Of a stretch of 64,000 nt of DNA, positions 34,170-41,868 are shown one piece after another. Position 1 is the stretch's first letter. The number at the start of each line of letters is the position of its first letter. Made by a program: the position numbers and the translations under genes. The notes beneath the pieces are model-generated. The model searched no databases and was not told the origin of the DNA. It saw only the letters and a program-made list of their open reading frames with translations. Origin of the DNA: an uncultured Oscillospiraceae bacterium (GTDB lineage Bacteria; Bacillota; Clostridia; Oscillospirales; Oscillospiraceae); assembly GCA_934623575.1 (NCBI GenBank), contig CAKTVL010000005.1, positions 13,796 to 77,795 of the forward strand, written 5' to 3'.

Positions 34170-34205
34170 AATAAATATCCCCCGGCGAAGCCGGGGGTAT
34201 TTATT
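34170..34205. terminator. terminator hairpin with a partial upstream copy
   Basis: AATAAATA-T-CCCCCGGC pairs with GCCGGGGG-TATTTATT. A 20-bp direct copy of its left arm lies 40 bp upstream (34129-34148) without the right arm, suggesting local duplication. Confidence 0.7.
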
Positions 34206-34215
34206 GGGCGAAAAG

Positions 34216-34241
34216 AAAGACACGATGAGGATCGTGTCTTT
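34216..34241 (-). terminator. terminator of the tRNA-Ser pair
   Basis: An 11-bp stem (AAAGACACGAT/ATCGTGTCTTT) with a 4-nt loop begins two bases after the encoded CCA of tRNA-Ser(GCU) and is followed by CTTTT on the minus strand. Confidence 0.8.
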
Positions 34242-34242
34242 C

Positions 34243-34334
34243 TGGCGCGGAAGGAGGGATTTGAACCCTCGCGCCGCTTTTGACGGCCTACTCCCTTAGC
34301 AGGGGAGCCCCTTCGGCCACTTGGGTACTTCCGC
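34243..34334 (-). tRNA. tRNA-Ser(GCU)
   Basis: A cloverleaf with acceptor GCGGAAG/CTTCCGC, anticodon loop CTGCTAA (anticodon GCU), a long variable arm as in serine tRNAs, T-loop GGTTCAAATCC, discriminator G and encoded CCA; 92 nt. Confidence 0.95.
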
Positions 34335-34348
34335 AGATGTAATTGTAC

Positions 34349-34436
34349 TGGCGGAGAGAGTGGGATTCGAACCCACGGATGCTTTCACATCGCCGGTTTT
34401 CAAGACCGGTGCTTTCGACCACTCAGCCATCTCTCC
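34349..34436 (-). tRNA. tRNA-Ser(UGA)
   Basis: Acceptor GGAGAGA/TCTCTCC, anticodon loop CTTGAAA (UGA), long variable arm, T-loop GGTTCGAATCC, discriminator G and encoded CCA; 88 nt. It lies 14 bp upstream of tRNA-Ser(GCU) and is probably co-transcribed with it. Confidence 0.95.
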
Positions 34437-34604
34437 GTGTGCAAAAGCGTCTCTCGTGCCAAACGCGAATATTATATTACCATGTATCGTCGGCTTTGTC
34501 AACAAAAAGCCACAGAAGAAATTTGAAAAAAATTCAAAATAAGGCTTGCAAATTGGAGGAAGATGTGGTATTCTTATCTGGCTGTGTGAAGCAGAACTGA
34601 ATAT

Positions 34605-34681
34605 CCGGGTGTGGCGAAGTTTGGTATCGCGCTTGAATGGGGTTCAAGAGGCCTCGAGTTCGAATCTCGACACTCGGACCA
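34605..34681 (+). tRNA. tRNA-Pro(GGG)
   Basis: Acceptor CCGGGTG/CACTCGG, anticodon stem CTTGA/TCAAG around ATGGGGT (anticodon GGG), T-loop GTTCGAATC, and encoded ACCA; 77 nt. An intrinsic terminator follows at once. Confidence 0.93.
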
Positions 34682-34682
34682 C

Positions 34683-34725
34683 GAAAAGTCCTGAAACTGT
34701 GAGGGTTTCTGGACTTTTCTTTTTT
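34683..34725 (+). terminator. terminator of tRNA-Pro
   Basis: GAAAAGTCC-T-GAAAC pairs with GTTTC-T-GGACTTTTC (one mismatch) and is followed by a T-tract. Confidence 0.85.
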
Positions 34726-34779
34726 GGCTCACAAGGCCAACGCAAGGGCACGCGCGCAGCGAAAGGTGCGGGGGTGCCC

Positions 34780-34807
34780 TTGCATTTATGGCCGGCGCCG
34801 GTATAAT
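34780..34807 (+). promoter_or_regulatory. promoter of the flavin reductase gene
   Basis: TTGCAT (34780-34785) and consensus TATAAT (34802-34807) with a 16-bp spacer, 47 bp upstream of the start codon. Confidence 0.55.
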
Positions 34808-34854
34808 AGGGGGCAGGAGCTATCCTGTAAATCAAGCTGCAAGGAGATGTGCGT

Positions 34855-35421
34855 ATGAGAACGAAGCTGAACATGACCGAGGGCATTTTCCCCATGCCGG
34901 TGCTGATGATCGCCACCTACAATGAGGACGGCAGCGTGAACGTGATGAACGCCGCCTGGGGCACCATGCTGGAGCGCGACATGGTGGCGCTGAACCTCAC
35001 GGAGACCCACAAGACGGTGCAGAATATCAAGGCCCGTGGGGCGTTCACCGTCAGCATCGCCGACGCGGCCCACGCGGTGGAGGCGGACTACTTCGGCGTG
35101 GAGTCCGGCAACCACACCACCGACAAGCTGGCGCGCAGCGGCCTGACCGCCAGCAAGGCGGAGACGGTGGATGCGCCGGTGATCAACGAGTTCCCCATCT
35201 GCCTGGAGTGCCAGTTCATCGAGTATCAGGGCGGCGAGTACGGCATGGGCGTTATCGGCAAGGTGGTGAGCGTCACCGCCGACGAGCGCGTGATGACCGA
35301 CGGTCGGGTAGACGTGGAGAAGGTACAGGCCATCGCGTTCGACCCCTATACCCACGGGTATTACAAGGTCACGGAGCGGGTGGGCGACGCCTTTAAGGAC
35401 GGCCTGAAGCTGAAGAAGTGA
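34855..35421 (+). CDS. flavin reductase-like FMN-binding protein (flavoredoxin type)
   Basis: A 188-residue split-barrel flavoprotein. It begins with LNMTEGIFPMPVLMIATYNE and contains VNVMNAAWGTMLERDMVALN and HKTVQNIKARGAFTVSIA, the FMN-binding layout of the flavin reductase/flavoredoxin family. Relatives move electrons between NAD(P)H, FMN and acceptors in anaerobes. ATG 34855 is chosen over GTG 34849 because AAGGAG (34841-34846) is eight bases upstream. It is a single-gene unit between promoter and terminator. Confidence 0.85.
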   Translation: MRTKLNMTEGIFPMPVLMIATYNEDGSVNVMNAAWGTMLERDMVALNLTETHKTVQNIKARGAFTVSIADAAHAVEADYFGVESGNHTTDKLARSGLTASKAETVDAPVINEFPICLECQFIEYQGGEYGMGVIGKVVSVTADERVMTDGRVDVEKVQAIAFDPYTHGYYKVTERVGDAFKDGLKLKK

Positions 35422-35428
35422 AAAAGAG

Positions 35429-35460
35429 CGGCTCCCGCCAAGGCGGGAGCCGTTTGTTTT
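35429..35460. terminator. terminator after the flavin reductase gene
   Basis: An 11-bp stem CGGCTCCCGCC/GGCGGGAGCCG with a 2-nt AA spacer/loop, followed by TTTGTTTT. Confidence 0.8.
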
Positions 35461-35466
35461 CTCGCT

Positions 35467-35781
35467 TTATCTGTCATCCCACTGATATTGCTTCAAATCA
35501 ACGCAGCCGTTGTCCTTCAGAAATACGCCCTCCCGGGCCAGCAGGGCCCCCTGCTCCGGCCAGCCGGGCGCCAGGCGGCCGGCGTGGTTGACCACCCGGT
35601 GGCAGGGGTATTGGCCGTAGCCGGACGCGCCGCGAAGGGCGCGGCCCACCAGGCGGGCATTTTTCTCGCGGCCGATCAGGCGGGCGAGCTGGCCGTATGT
35701 GGCCACGCGGCCCGCCGGTATCTCCTCCACGACGGAGAGTATCTCGTAGATCAGCGCTTCGTCCAATTTCGTGCTTGACAC
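35467..35781 (-). CDS. MGMT-family DNA-binding domain protein
   Basis: A 104-residue protein corresponding only to the C-terminal domain of O6-alkylguanine-DNA alkyltransferases. It has the helix-turn-helix RVATYGQLARLIGREKNARLVG and the active-site motif YPCHRVVN with the acceptor Cys intact, unlike ATL proteins where this is Trp. It may repair or flag alkylated guanine. A promoter lies at 35919-35947 on the minus strand, giving an unusually long leader with a 14-bp hairpin. Confidence 0.85.
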   Translation of the reverse strand: MSSTKLDEALIYEILSVVEEIPAGRVATYGQLARLIGREKNARLVGRALRGASGYGQYPCHRVVNHAGRLAPGWPEQGALLAREGVFLKDNGCVDLKQYQWDDR

Positions 35782-35829
35782 GGCGGTCTCCCTTCTCCGC
35801 GGCGGCGGAAGCTGTGCATGCGCAGAGCG

Positions 35830-35861
35830 AGGAAAGGCGCGGCATCAGCCGCGCCTTTCCT
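35830..35861. other. 14-bp hairpin in the MGMT leader
   Basis: AGGAAAGGCGCGGC and GCCGCGCCTTTCCT form a perfect stem with an ATCA loop, upstream of the MGMT-like gene. There is no T-tract on the minus strand, so its role (mRNA stability or folding control) is unclear. Confidence 0.5.
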
Positions 35862-35918
35862 CTTCCTCCCTGCTCGGTCCTTCCTGAATGAAGGTCCCCC
35901 TTACTGTTTAGTGACGTC

Positions 35919-35947
35919 AGTATAGCACATTTTGTGCCGTTTGTCCA
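35919..35947 (-). promoter_or_regulatory. promoter of the MGMT-like gene
   Basis: Minus-strand TGGACA (35942-35947) and TATACT (35919-35924) with a 17-bp spacer. Confidence 0.6.
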
Positions 35948-36075
35948 GCCAATTTCGCCGAATCATCCAGCATTTACCACCGTTTTTAACGCATATCATA
36001 CCGCTGCGCGGCAAAACTACCGTTGCGATACCCCACAAGGGCATTTGCCCCACAACATGAAAGGAGAACGCAACT

Positions 36076-36273
36076 ATGTCTACCAAGAACAGCAATAAGC
36101 TGAATGTCCCCGAGGCCAAGGCCGCTATGGATCAGTTCAAGATGGAGGCCGCTTCTACTGTCGGCGTCGATCTGAAGAACGGCTACAACGGTCACCTGAC
36201 CAGCCGCGAGGCCGGCTCTGTGGGCGGCCAGATGGTGAAGAAGATGATCGAGGCCTACGAGAAGAACCTGTAA
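36076..36273 (+). CDS. alpha/beta-type small acid-soluble spore protein
   Basis: A 65-residue protein with the SASP signature: NVPEAKAAMDQFKMEAASTV, then GVDLKNGYNGHLTSREAGSV and GGQMVKKMIEAY. It coats and protects DNA in dormant spores and is degraded on germination by the GPR protease. AAGGAG lies upstream of the ATG, and a strong terminator follows. It marks the host as a spore former. Sigma-G control is expected for the family; a promoter was not confidently seen. Confidence 0.95.
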   Translation: MSTKNSNKLNVPEAKAAMDQFKMEAASTVGVDLKNGYNGHLTSREAGSVGGQMVKKMIEAYEKNL

Positions 36274-36291
36274 ATTGGGCTTCTGTGGCAA

Positions 36292-36321
36292 GGAGGGCCG
36301 CCAAAGGGCGGCCCTCCTTTT
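36292..36321 (+). terminator. terminator of the SASP gene
   Basis: GGAGGGCCGCC/GGCGGCCCTCC stem with a short A-rich loop followed by TTTT. Confidence 0.85.
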
Positions 36322-36355
36322 GTTTGTTGCGGGACTCACAAATTTTCCCCATCGT

Positions 36356-37666
36356 TTATACCCGTGCTTCGGTGCCGTTGATCAGCTCAATGCGGTACTG
36401 GGAGGGGTTGGTGACGTCCGTGCCGTTGCCGGTGAAGCGGCAGTCGTTGAGGGCCGCGTAGGACCGCGGCGGCATGCAGATAAGCTCCAGCGCCGAGTCG
36501 TTGTTGACGAAGTCGATGCGGTCGATGCTGTAGGTATACGCGCTGCTGTAAACAGAGTCGTACCGCACGCCCACGCCGTTGCCGCCGATATAGTCCTCCC
36601 GCAGATAGACCCAGCCGCCGTTGACAGCCAGCGCGCCGATGGCCCAGTCGGTCAGGCGGCAGACCTCCAGATAGGTGGGCGCGCCGGCGGTGACGCCGGT
36701 GCTGGTCCCGTCCCCGATAAAGCTGACCTCCCTGAACCGGACAAAGGCGTGCACCCGCTCCGTATCGTGCAGTGCCGACACCGTCACCGGGGCAGCAAAG
36801 ACGGTGCCGTTCCCCACCAGCTCCACGGCGCAGCCCACTGTCACCGGCTGCGTATAGGTCACCTCCGGCAGGTCCACCATGAGCTTGGTGTCGGCGTCAT
36901 ACGTCTGCGCCAGATGGTCCAGCAGCGCCTGCAGCTCCTGCGCCGTGCCCAGGGGCGTGTCCTCGTCGCTGAAGTGCAGCACCTGCTGCTTCTCGTACTC
37001 CACCGTCATGGTCAGCTGGATCTCATCGCCGTTTTTCATCCGCAGCGTCCACACCACCTCGTTGTGGGCGCAGGTGTTGTCCGCCCACAGCCGCCGGTAC
37101 AGCAGGGCCGGGGACTCCAGCGTCTCCTGCTCCGCGTCGGACAGGCGCACCCGCCCCACGCCCTCCGGGGCGTTGACGGTCAGATCCCAGCTGTCCAGCA
37201 GGGCGGCAAAGTCCTCCGCGGCATAGTCCCGGGAGATGGCGTCCTCCACGATGACCGTGGCCGGGCAGTCCACCGTGCCGCCGTCGGGGATCAGCTCCGA
37301 GTGATAGCCCACAGGCTCGGTGTGGCCCATCGGCTCCGGCGTCATGGCGGTGAACAGGTGGTATTCCCGGCCGTCGGCGGCGGTATAGTAGGTCTGGCAG
37401 GCGGCCAGATAGGCGTCCATGGCCGCATCCGGGACATCGGGCGCCTCCCCATCCGCCGGCACTCCCGCCGGGCGGGGCCGCAGCAGGAAGAACGCCGCTG
37501 CCAGCACCACCGCAGCTGAGAGCAGCAGCAACCGGCGCAGCCGGCGGCTGGGCGTGCGGGGCATGGCCATGGCGGTGCGCTCCGTCAGCGTGGCGGTGCA
37601 ATATGGACAGAAGGAGGCCTCCTGCGGCAGCGGCGCGCCGCAGTGGGGACAGATCTTTTTCTCCAT
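36356..37666 (-). CDS. zinc-ribbon membrane protein with an extracellular beta-helix-like domain
   Basis: A 436-residue protein. Residues 1-25 hold two CPxC pairs (CPHCGAPLPQEASFCPYC), a zinc ribbon. A membrane helix follows at about 47-62 (LLLLSAAVVLAAAFFLL). The remainder is extracytoplasmic, and from about residue 290 it shows repeated short beta-strands (VELVGNGTVFAAPVTV, FREVSFIGDGTS) like a right-handed beta-helix. The start overlaps the stop of the kinase gene upstream (TGATG). The zinc ribbon inside and beta-helix outside suggest a signalling partner of the kinase. The ligand is unknown. Confidence 0.7.
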   Translation of the reverse strand: MEKKICPHCGAPLPQEASFCPYCTATLTERTAMAMPRTPSRRLRRLLLLSAAVVLAAAFFLLRPRPAGVPADGEAPDVPDAAMDAYLAACQTYYTAADGREYHLFTAMTPEPMGHTEPVGYHSELIPDGGTVDCPATVIVEDAISRDYAAEDFAALLDSWDLTVNAPEGVGRVRLSDAEQETLESPALLYRRLWADNTCAHNEVVWTLRMKNGDEIQLTMTVEYEKQQVLHFSDEDTPLGTAQELQALLDHLAQTYDADTKLMVDLPEVTYTQPVTVGCAVELVGNGTVFAAPVTVSALHDTERVHAFVRFREVSFIGDGTSTGVTAGAPTYLEVCRLTDWAIGALAVNGGWVYLREDYIGGNGVGVRYDSVYSSAYTYSIDRIDFVNNDSALELICMPPRSYAALNDCRFTGNGTDVTNPSQYRIELINGTEARV

Positions 37667-38376
37667 CACAACGCCTCCCGCAGTTCCCGCACGGTGGCGT
37701 AGCGCTGGTCCGGGTTGGTCATGGTACATCTCCGCACCACGCGGCCCGCGTGGCCGGGGGCCAGCCTTGTGGAGGGGTGCTGCCCGGTGAGCATCACGTT
37801 CAGCAGCACGCCCAGGGAGTAGATGTCCGCGCGGCCGTCCGTCTGAGACAGGCCGAACTGCTCCGGCGCGGCATAGCCGGTGGTGCCCAGCACCACCGTG
37901 TCGGCGGTGCCGTCGGGCTTGACCATGCGGCTGGCGTCGAAGTCGATGAGCACCGCCTGGTCGCCCCGCAGGATGACATTGCTGTCCTTCACGTCCCGGT
38001 GCACCGCGCCCAGGGAGTGCAGCACCCACAGCGCGGCGCACACGTCCTCTGTCACCCGCCGGGCCTCCGGCCAGGACAGCACGCCGCCCTCCAGCAGGAA
38101 GGTCAGGGTGTCCCCCTGGACGTACTCCTCCAGCACGGCCACCTGGCCGTCCCGGGCGGCTACCTCCTCGATGCGGGGCAGCTGGGGACAATCCACCGTC
38201 AGCAAACGGCGATAGACCGCGTCGCCGCCGGTAAACTGCCGGAATATGTAGCGCTTTCCGGTGTCCCGGTGGCGCAGCAGCGTCACGCTGCCCCGGGCGC
38301 CCCGTTTCAGCAACCGGACCGGCTCAAAACGCTCGTCCACTGCGCACAGCAGCGCATCGTACAGGGTGTCATGCAC
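37666..38376 (-). CDS. Ser/Thr protein kinase-like protein, single domain
   Basis: A 236-residue kinase domain without membrane or PASTA segments. Visible motifs: glycine loop GARGSV, HRDVKDSNVIL catalytic loop, LIDFDASR in place of DFG, and the activation segment GTTGYAAPEQFG. The usual beta-3 Lys appears replaced by Arg (RYIFRQF), so activity may be reduced or use another Lys. The GTG start at 38376 has GGGGGAG upstream. It is coupled to the zinc-ribbon/beta-helix gene and divergent from an XRE regulator, which may be a substrate. Confidence 0.82.
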   Translation of the reverse strand: MHDTLYDALLCAVDERFEPVRLLKRGARGSVTLLRHRDTGKRYIFRQFTGGDAVYRRLLTVDCPQLPRIEEVAARDGQVAVLEEYVQGDTLTFLLEGGVLSWPEARRVTEDVCAALWVLHSLGAVHRDVKDSNVILRGDQAVLIDFDASRMVKPDGTADTVVLGTTGYAAPEQFGLSQTDGRADIYSLGVLLNVMLTGQHPSTRLAPGHAGRVVRRCTMTNPDQRYATVRELREAL

Positions 38377-38500
38377 GGTCTCTCCCCCTCTCCTTGACAG
38401 TTTTTTCTAAAAGCTATGCAGCCAGCATATTGTTTTTTGTTCCGTTTTTCTCTATTATATTACAGGAAACGACACTCTATGTAAAGGCGGTATCGCAGGA

Positions 38501-38926
38501 ATGACCGAAAAAAACACCGACCAGCTGCAGCAGGAGCTGATGAGCAGCAACGATCTGGATCGCTTTCTGTCTGAAAATGACGACAGCTTCCGCGATACGC
38601 CGCTGCAGCTGACGCTTCAGCGGCTCTTCAACGCCACAGGGCTGTCCAAGGCGGCGCTGGCCAAGCAGTCCGGCATCAGCGAGGTGTATCTGCACCAGCT
38701 GTTCTCCGGATGCCGCTTCCCCTCCCGCAACCGGCTGCTGTGCGTATGCTTCGGGCTGGGCGCGTCGGTGGAGGACACCCAGGCCCTGCTGCAGCAGGCG
38801 CGGCACGCGCCGCTGTACACCCGCGACCGGCGGGACGCCATCATTTTATTCGGCCTGAGCCACGGCATGGACCTGTTTCAGGTCAACGACAAGCTATTTA
38901 CTGAAAAGCTGGACACCTTGTGCTGA
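38501..38926 (+). CDS. XRE-type helix-turn-helix protein
   Basis: A 141-residue protein. Residues about 40-90 hold a Cro/C1-type fold (LFNATGLSKAALAKQSGISE, then YLHQLFSGCRFPSRNRLL), with a C-terminal helical part ending LFTEKLDTLC. The N-terminal 30 residues are acidic. It is divergent from the kinase gene with a 124-bp shared promoter region; regulation of, or phosphorylation by, that kinase is plausible. A 17-bp bidirectional terminator follows. Confidence 0.8.
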   Translation: MTEKNTDQLQQELMSSNDLDRFLSENDDSFRDTPLQLTLQRLFNATGLSKAALAKQSGISEVYLHQLFSGCRFPSRNRLLCVCFGLGASVEDTQALLQQARHAPLYTRDRRDAIILFGLSHGMDLFQVNDKLFTEKLDTLC

Positions 38927-38948
38927 CCAGCTGCCTCAGTGGGGGGTA

Positions 38949-38988
38949 CGCAGAAAAGGGAGCGCGGTACGGCGCTCCCTTTTCTGCG
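38949..38988. terminator. convergent terminator
   Basis: A perfect 17-bp stem CGCAGAAAAGGGAGCGC with its complement around a GGTACG loop, separating the XRE gene from the next minus-strand gene. Confidence 0.85.
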
Positions 38989-38995
38989 TTCTGCG

Positions 38996-39430
38996 CTATT
39001 CCGGTATGCTTCCTTCCGCCAGCAGCCAGACCCCGGCTGTCAGCAGCAGCGCCTCCGGCGGCAGGCGGCCCCAGCGCCGGGGCAGCGGAAGCTCTTGGGG
39101 CTCGATGACGCCGCCGCCGACCGTGGTCAAACCGCGCTGCACGCACAGCACCGGGCGCGGGGACACGCCGGAGAGCGTCAGGCTGCACCGGGGCGACAGG
39201 CCGTAGTCCACCGCCTGCCGCGTCCGCAGCGGAAGGGCGGCGCCCTGCGGCAGCAGCACCGTGCGGCACAGCGGCCCGCGCGTCAGCAGGGCCAGGCGCG
39301 CCGCGCCGGCGCGGTCCAGCGCCAGCAGGGCCCAGCAGCGGCGCAGCAGCACCGCCTCGTCCACCGTGCGCGCCTGCGGCGGCAGCCAGCGGCACAGCGC
39401 GCCGCCGCGAAATACAGCCAGGTCGTCCAT
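38996..39430 (-). CDS. hypothetical protein
   Basis: A 144-residue protein rich in Leu, Arg and Pro, without membrane helices or a signal peptide. It starts MDDLAVFRGGALCRWLPP; ATG 39430 has GGGAGGTGAG upstream, which makes it a better gene than its odd composition alone would suggest. Repeating beta-like segments (CRTVLLPQGAALPLRTR, DYGLSPRCSLTLSGV) may form a small barrel. I recognise no family. It shares a short divergent region with the DUF5662 gene. Confidence 0.55.
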   Translation of the reverse strand: MDDLAVFRGGALCRWLPPQARTVDEAVLLRRCWALLALDRAGAARLALLTRGPLCRTVLLPQGAALPLRTRQAVDYGLSPRCSLTLSGVSPRPVLCVQRGLTTVGGGVIEPQELPLPRRWGRLPPEALLLTAGVWLLAEGSIPE

Positions 39431-39568
39431 ACGCTCACCTCCCGCATAGTCTGTCACGCTGCGGCGGCTCTTATGCCCCGCGCACCCCGCGCACCGGCGA
39501 AAAATTCCGCTGTCCTTTTTGCCGCAGGTGTGGTACAATAGCCAAGAATCTGCTAAGGAGGTGGCGTC

Positions 39569-40129
39569 ATGCCCTTTCGCGCCCATTTACATACGGTGAA
39601 CCGCCACCGGCGTCTGGTGCGGCACTACTGCTTCCGGCTGGGGCTGGTGTGGCAAGGGCTGACCCACGATCTGAGCAAATACAGCCTCACGGAGTTCTGG
39701 CGGGGCGTGAAATACTACCAGGGCTGGCGCAGCCCCAACGACCAGGAACGGCTGGAAAACGGCGTCAGCCTGGCCTGGCTGCACCACAAGGGCCGCAACC
39801 GCCACCACTTCGAGTACTGGATCGACTACTGCCGCCGGGAGGATGGCACCATCTACATCGGCGGGTGCAAGATGCCCAAAAAATATGTGGCGGAGATGTT
39901 CTGCGACCGCATCGCCGCCTGCCGGGTCTATCAGGGCGAGGCGTACACCGACGCGTCTCCCTATGACTACTACCAGCGCAGCAAGGACCTGCGGCGGACG
40001 GACGCCAGCCGCTTCATGCACCCGGAGACGGCGGCACTGCTGGACCGGTGGCTGCTGCTGCTGAAGGAGCAGGGCGAGGACGCGGCCTTCGCCGCCATCC
40101 GCCGCGAGCTGGCGGACAGCGCATATTGA
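39569..40129 (+). CDS. DUF5662 family protein
   Basis: A 186-residue protein with many His, Trp and Tyr residues: HLHTVNRHRRLVRHYCFRLG, then GLTHDLSKYSLTEFWRG and WLHHKGRNRHHFEYWID. These His/Asp pairs (HDxSKY, HHKxxNxHHxEYW) resemble HD-type metal sites and match the DUF5662 pattern found in Firmicutes and phages. A metal-dependent phosphohydrolase-like role is possible but unproven. AAGGAGG is upstream of the ATG. Confidence 0.75.
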   Translation: MPFRAHLHTVNRHRRLVRHYCFRLGLVWQGLTHDLSKYSLTEFWRGVKYYQGWRSPNDQERLENGVSLAWLHHKGRNRHHFEYWIDYCRREDGTIYIGGCKMPKKYVAEMFCDRIAACRVYQGEAYTDASPYDYYQRSKDLRRTDASRFMHPETAALLDRWLLLLKEQGEDAAFAAIRRELADSAY

Positions 40130-40235
40130 TTTCTTCGTTAAGAGAAAAACAAGGAAATTTCACAATTTTCCTTGCTTTCCCGCACCTTTTGTTTTACAAT
40201 GTTTTGGTACATTTTGATGTGAGGTTGCCTACAAC

Positions 40236-41123
40236 ATGACCCATCCCTATAAAACGCGGGAGGGCGGCGCCACGGTAACGGTGTTCGTGCCCTACGACTG
40301 CCAGAACCACTGCCCCTTCTGCATCAACAAAAAAGAATATGCCGACTGCTCCGGCTTCAGCCTGGAGAAAATACTGGAGAGCATCCGGGTGATGGACAGC
40401 ATCACGCCCCGGTGCGACTTTGTGTTCACCGGCGGCGAGCCGCTGGCCGACCTGAACGCACTGCAGCAGATGCTGGACGCCATCCCCGCCACCCATAAGA
40501 TCTATATCAACACCACCTTCCCCGCCCAGGAGCACACCACCTTCGACGAGATGCTGGCCTTTACGGAGAAGAATAAGGGCAAGATCACCTGCATGAACAT
40601 CTCCCGCCACCTGGTGAAGTATGTGGAGGAGAGCCCTGACGAGGTGCTGGGCCGGATCGCCTGCCCCACCCGCATCAACTGCGTGCTGTACAAGAACTAT
40701 CCGGCGGCCAAGCTGGTGGACTATGTGGAGCGGTTTCTGCCCTACCGCATCCCCATCCAGTTCCGGTACGACTACACCGAGACCACGCCGGAGAACCTGT
40801 ACGAGGAGGACAACGACAGGATCCTGCAGGACCTGAAGCGGCTGTTCACCTACAAGGGGCTGGACGGCTGCCGCATGCGCAACGGCTTCCACTTCGAGTA
40901 CAAGGGCCTGCACATGACGTATCACAAGACGCTGCCCTACTCCACCATCGTGGAAAAGGGCGAGGACGGCGTGACCTACGACATCCTGTACGACATCCTC
41001 ATCAAGCAGAACGGCGAGATCCACAGCGACTGGACGGGCGTGAAGATGGATGTGGACGCCTATCGCAAGGTGGTGTTCGAGCCCTACGACCTAAAGGTGC
41101 TCAACGGGACCATCGATTTCTGA
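40236..41123 (+). CDS. radical SAM enzyme
   Basis: A 295-residue protein with the iron-sulfur motif YDCQNHCPFCINKKEY (CxxxCxxC, residues about 22-29) and the SAM-binding FTGGEPL. The C-terminal half (about 150-295) is unlike SPASM domains and has no extra cysteine cluster. It reads as a stand-alone radical SAM protein, perhaps an anaerobic activase or modifier. Neighbours do not reveal a substrate. A terminator lies at 41188-41215. Confidence 0.85.
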   Translation: MTHPYKTREGGATVTVFVPYDCQNHCPFCINKKEYADCSGFSLEKILESIRVMDSITPRCDFVFTGGEPLADLNALQQMLDAIPATHKIYINTTFPAQEHTTFDEMLAFTEKNKGKITCMNISRHLVKYVEESPDEVLGRIACPTRINCVLYKNYPAAKLVDYVERFLPYRIPIQFRYDYTETTPENLYEEDNDRILQDLKRLFTYKGLDGCRMRNGFHFEYKGLHMTYHKTLPYSTIVEKGEDGVTYDILYDILIKQNGEIHSDWTGVKMDVDAYRKVVFEPYDLKVLNGTIDF

Positions 41124-41187
41124 GAGCGCACAAAGGAGACGGCAGAAAGCACCCTCGCGTAAAACGAAGGCTTTTCGACAAGCTGAA

Positions 41188-41215
41188 AGAGACGGCGTCC
41201 GCCGTCTCTTTTTTT
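41188..41215 (+). terminator. terminator after the radical SAM gene
   Basis: AGAGACGGC/GCCGTCTCT stem with a GTCC loop and a T6 tract. Just upstream is a copy of the TTTCGACAAGCTG word found at the end of the 30-kb hairpin element. Confidence 0.85.
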
Positions 41216-41409
41216 GCAGCCGCGGCGCGGAACCCGCCGGCACTGCGCGCCGTCATATAGAGGGTGAAGGGCTTGGCGGAAAATAAACGGCTTGTTTTCA
41301 TTTACCCCCTTTTCCTTCCGCCCGGTTTGTATTATAATGAGGTACTGGGCCGGCTGCTGGCAGACCGGCACAGTCAAAACAGTTTTGAGTGAGGACAAGG
41401 AGCGATTCT

Positions 41410-41868
41410 ATGAAACGTTTTATTACCCTGATGCTGGCCATGGTGATGGCCCTGTCTCTGGCCGCCTGCGGCAGCAAGGACACCGCTTCCGTGGATGCGG
41501 CGGGCCTGGCCAAGGCGCTGGCCGAGCGCGTGTCCTTCGACAGCACCATGACCGCCCTGAGCGCTGACGACCTGGGGTTCTATATCGAGCTGCCGGACAA
41601 GTGCACGACGGGCGCGTATATGTCCGACGGCAGCACCATGGAGGAGATCTTCGTGGTGGCCTGCGAGAGCAAGACCGATGCCGACGCGGTGAAGGTGTCC
41701 ATCCAGGCGCTGCTGGACAGCCAGAAGCAGGAGGCGGAGCGGTATCAGGCGGAGGAAGCGGCGCGGCTGGACAACGCGGTCTTCGGCACCTACGGGACCT
41801 GCGTGGTGCTGTGCGTGACCGCTGATACCGACACGGCCAACGCGGTGATCAAGGAGTATGTGGGATGA
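41410..41868 (+). CDS. DUF4358 lipoprotein
   Basis: A 152-residue lipoprotein (MKRFITLMLAMVMALSLAAC, lipobox LAAC, Cys20) whose mature part ends with the DUF4358 pattern: FGTYGTCVVLCVTADTDTAN and preceding helix LLDSQKQEAERYQAEEAARL. DUF4358 genes often accompany MBOAT/DHHW acyltransferase genes in Firmicutes, as here. AAGGAG precedes ATG 41410; a TATAAT element lies at 41333-41338. It overlaps the next gene by ATGA. Confidence 0.8.
   Translation: MKRFITLMLAMVMALSLAACGSKDTASVDAAGLAKALAERVSFDSTMTALSADDLGFYIELPDKCTTGAYMSDGSTMEEIFVVACESKTDADAVKVSIQALLDSQKQEAERYQAEEAARLDNAVFGTYGTCVVLCVTADTDTANAVIKEYVG

Noticed and set aside
35985..36025. A sigma-G promoter for the SASP gene
   Set aside because: GCATA and CAAAACTA-like words are present but the match is too weak to call.
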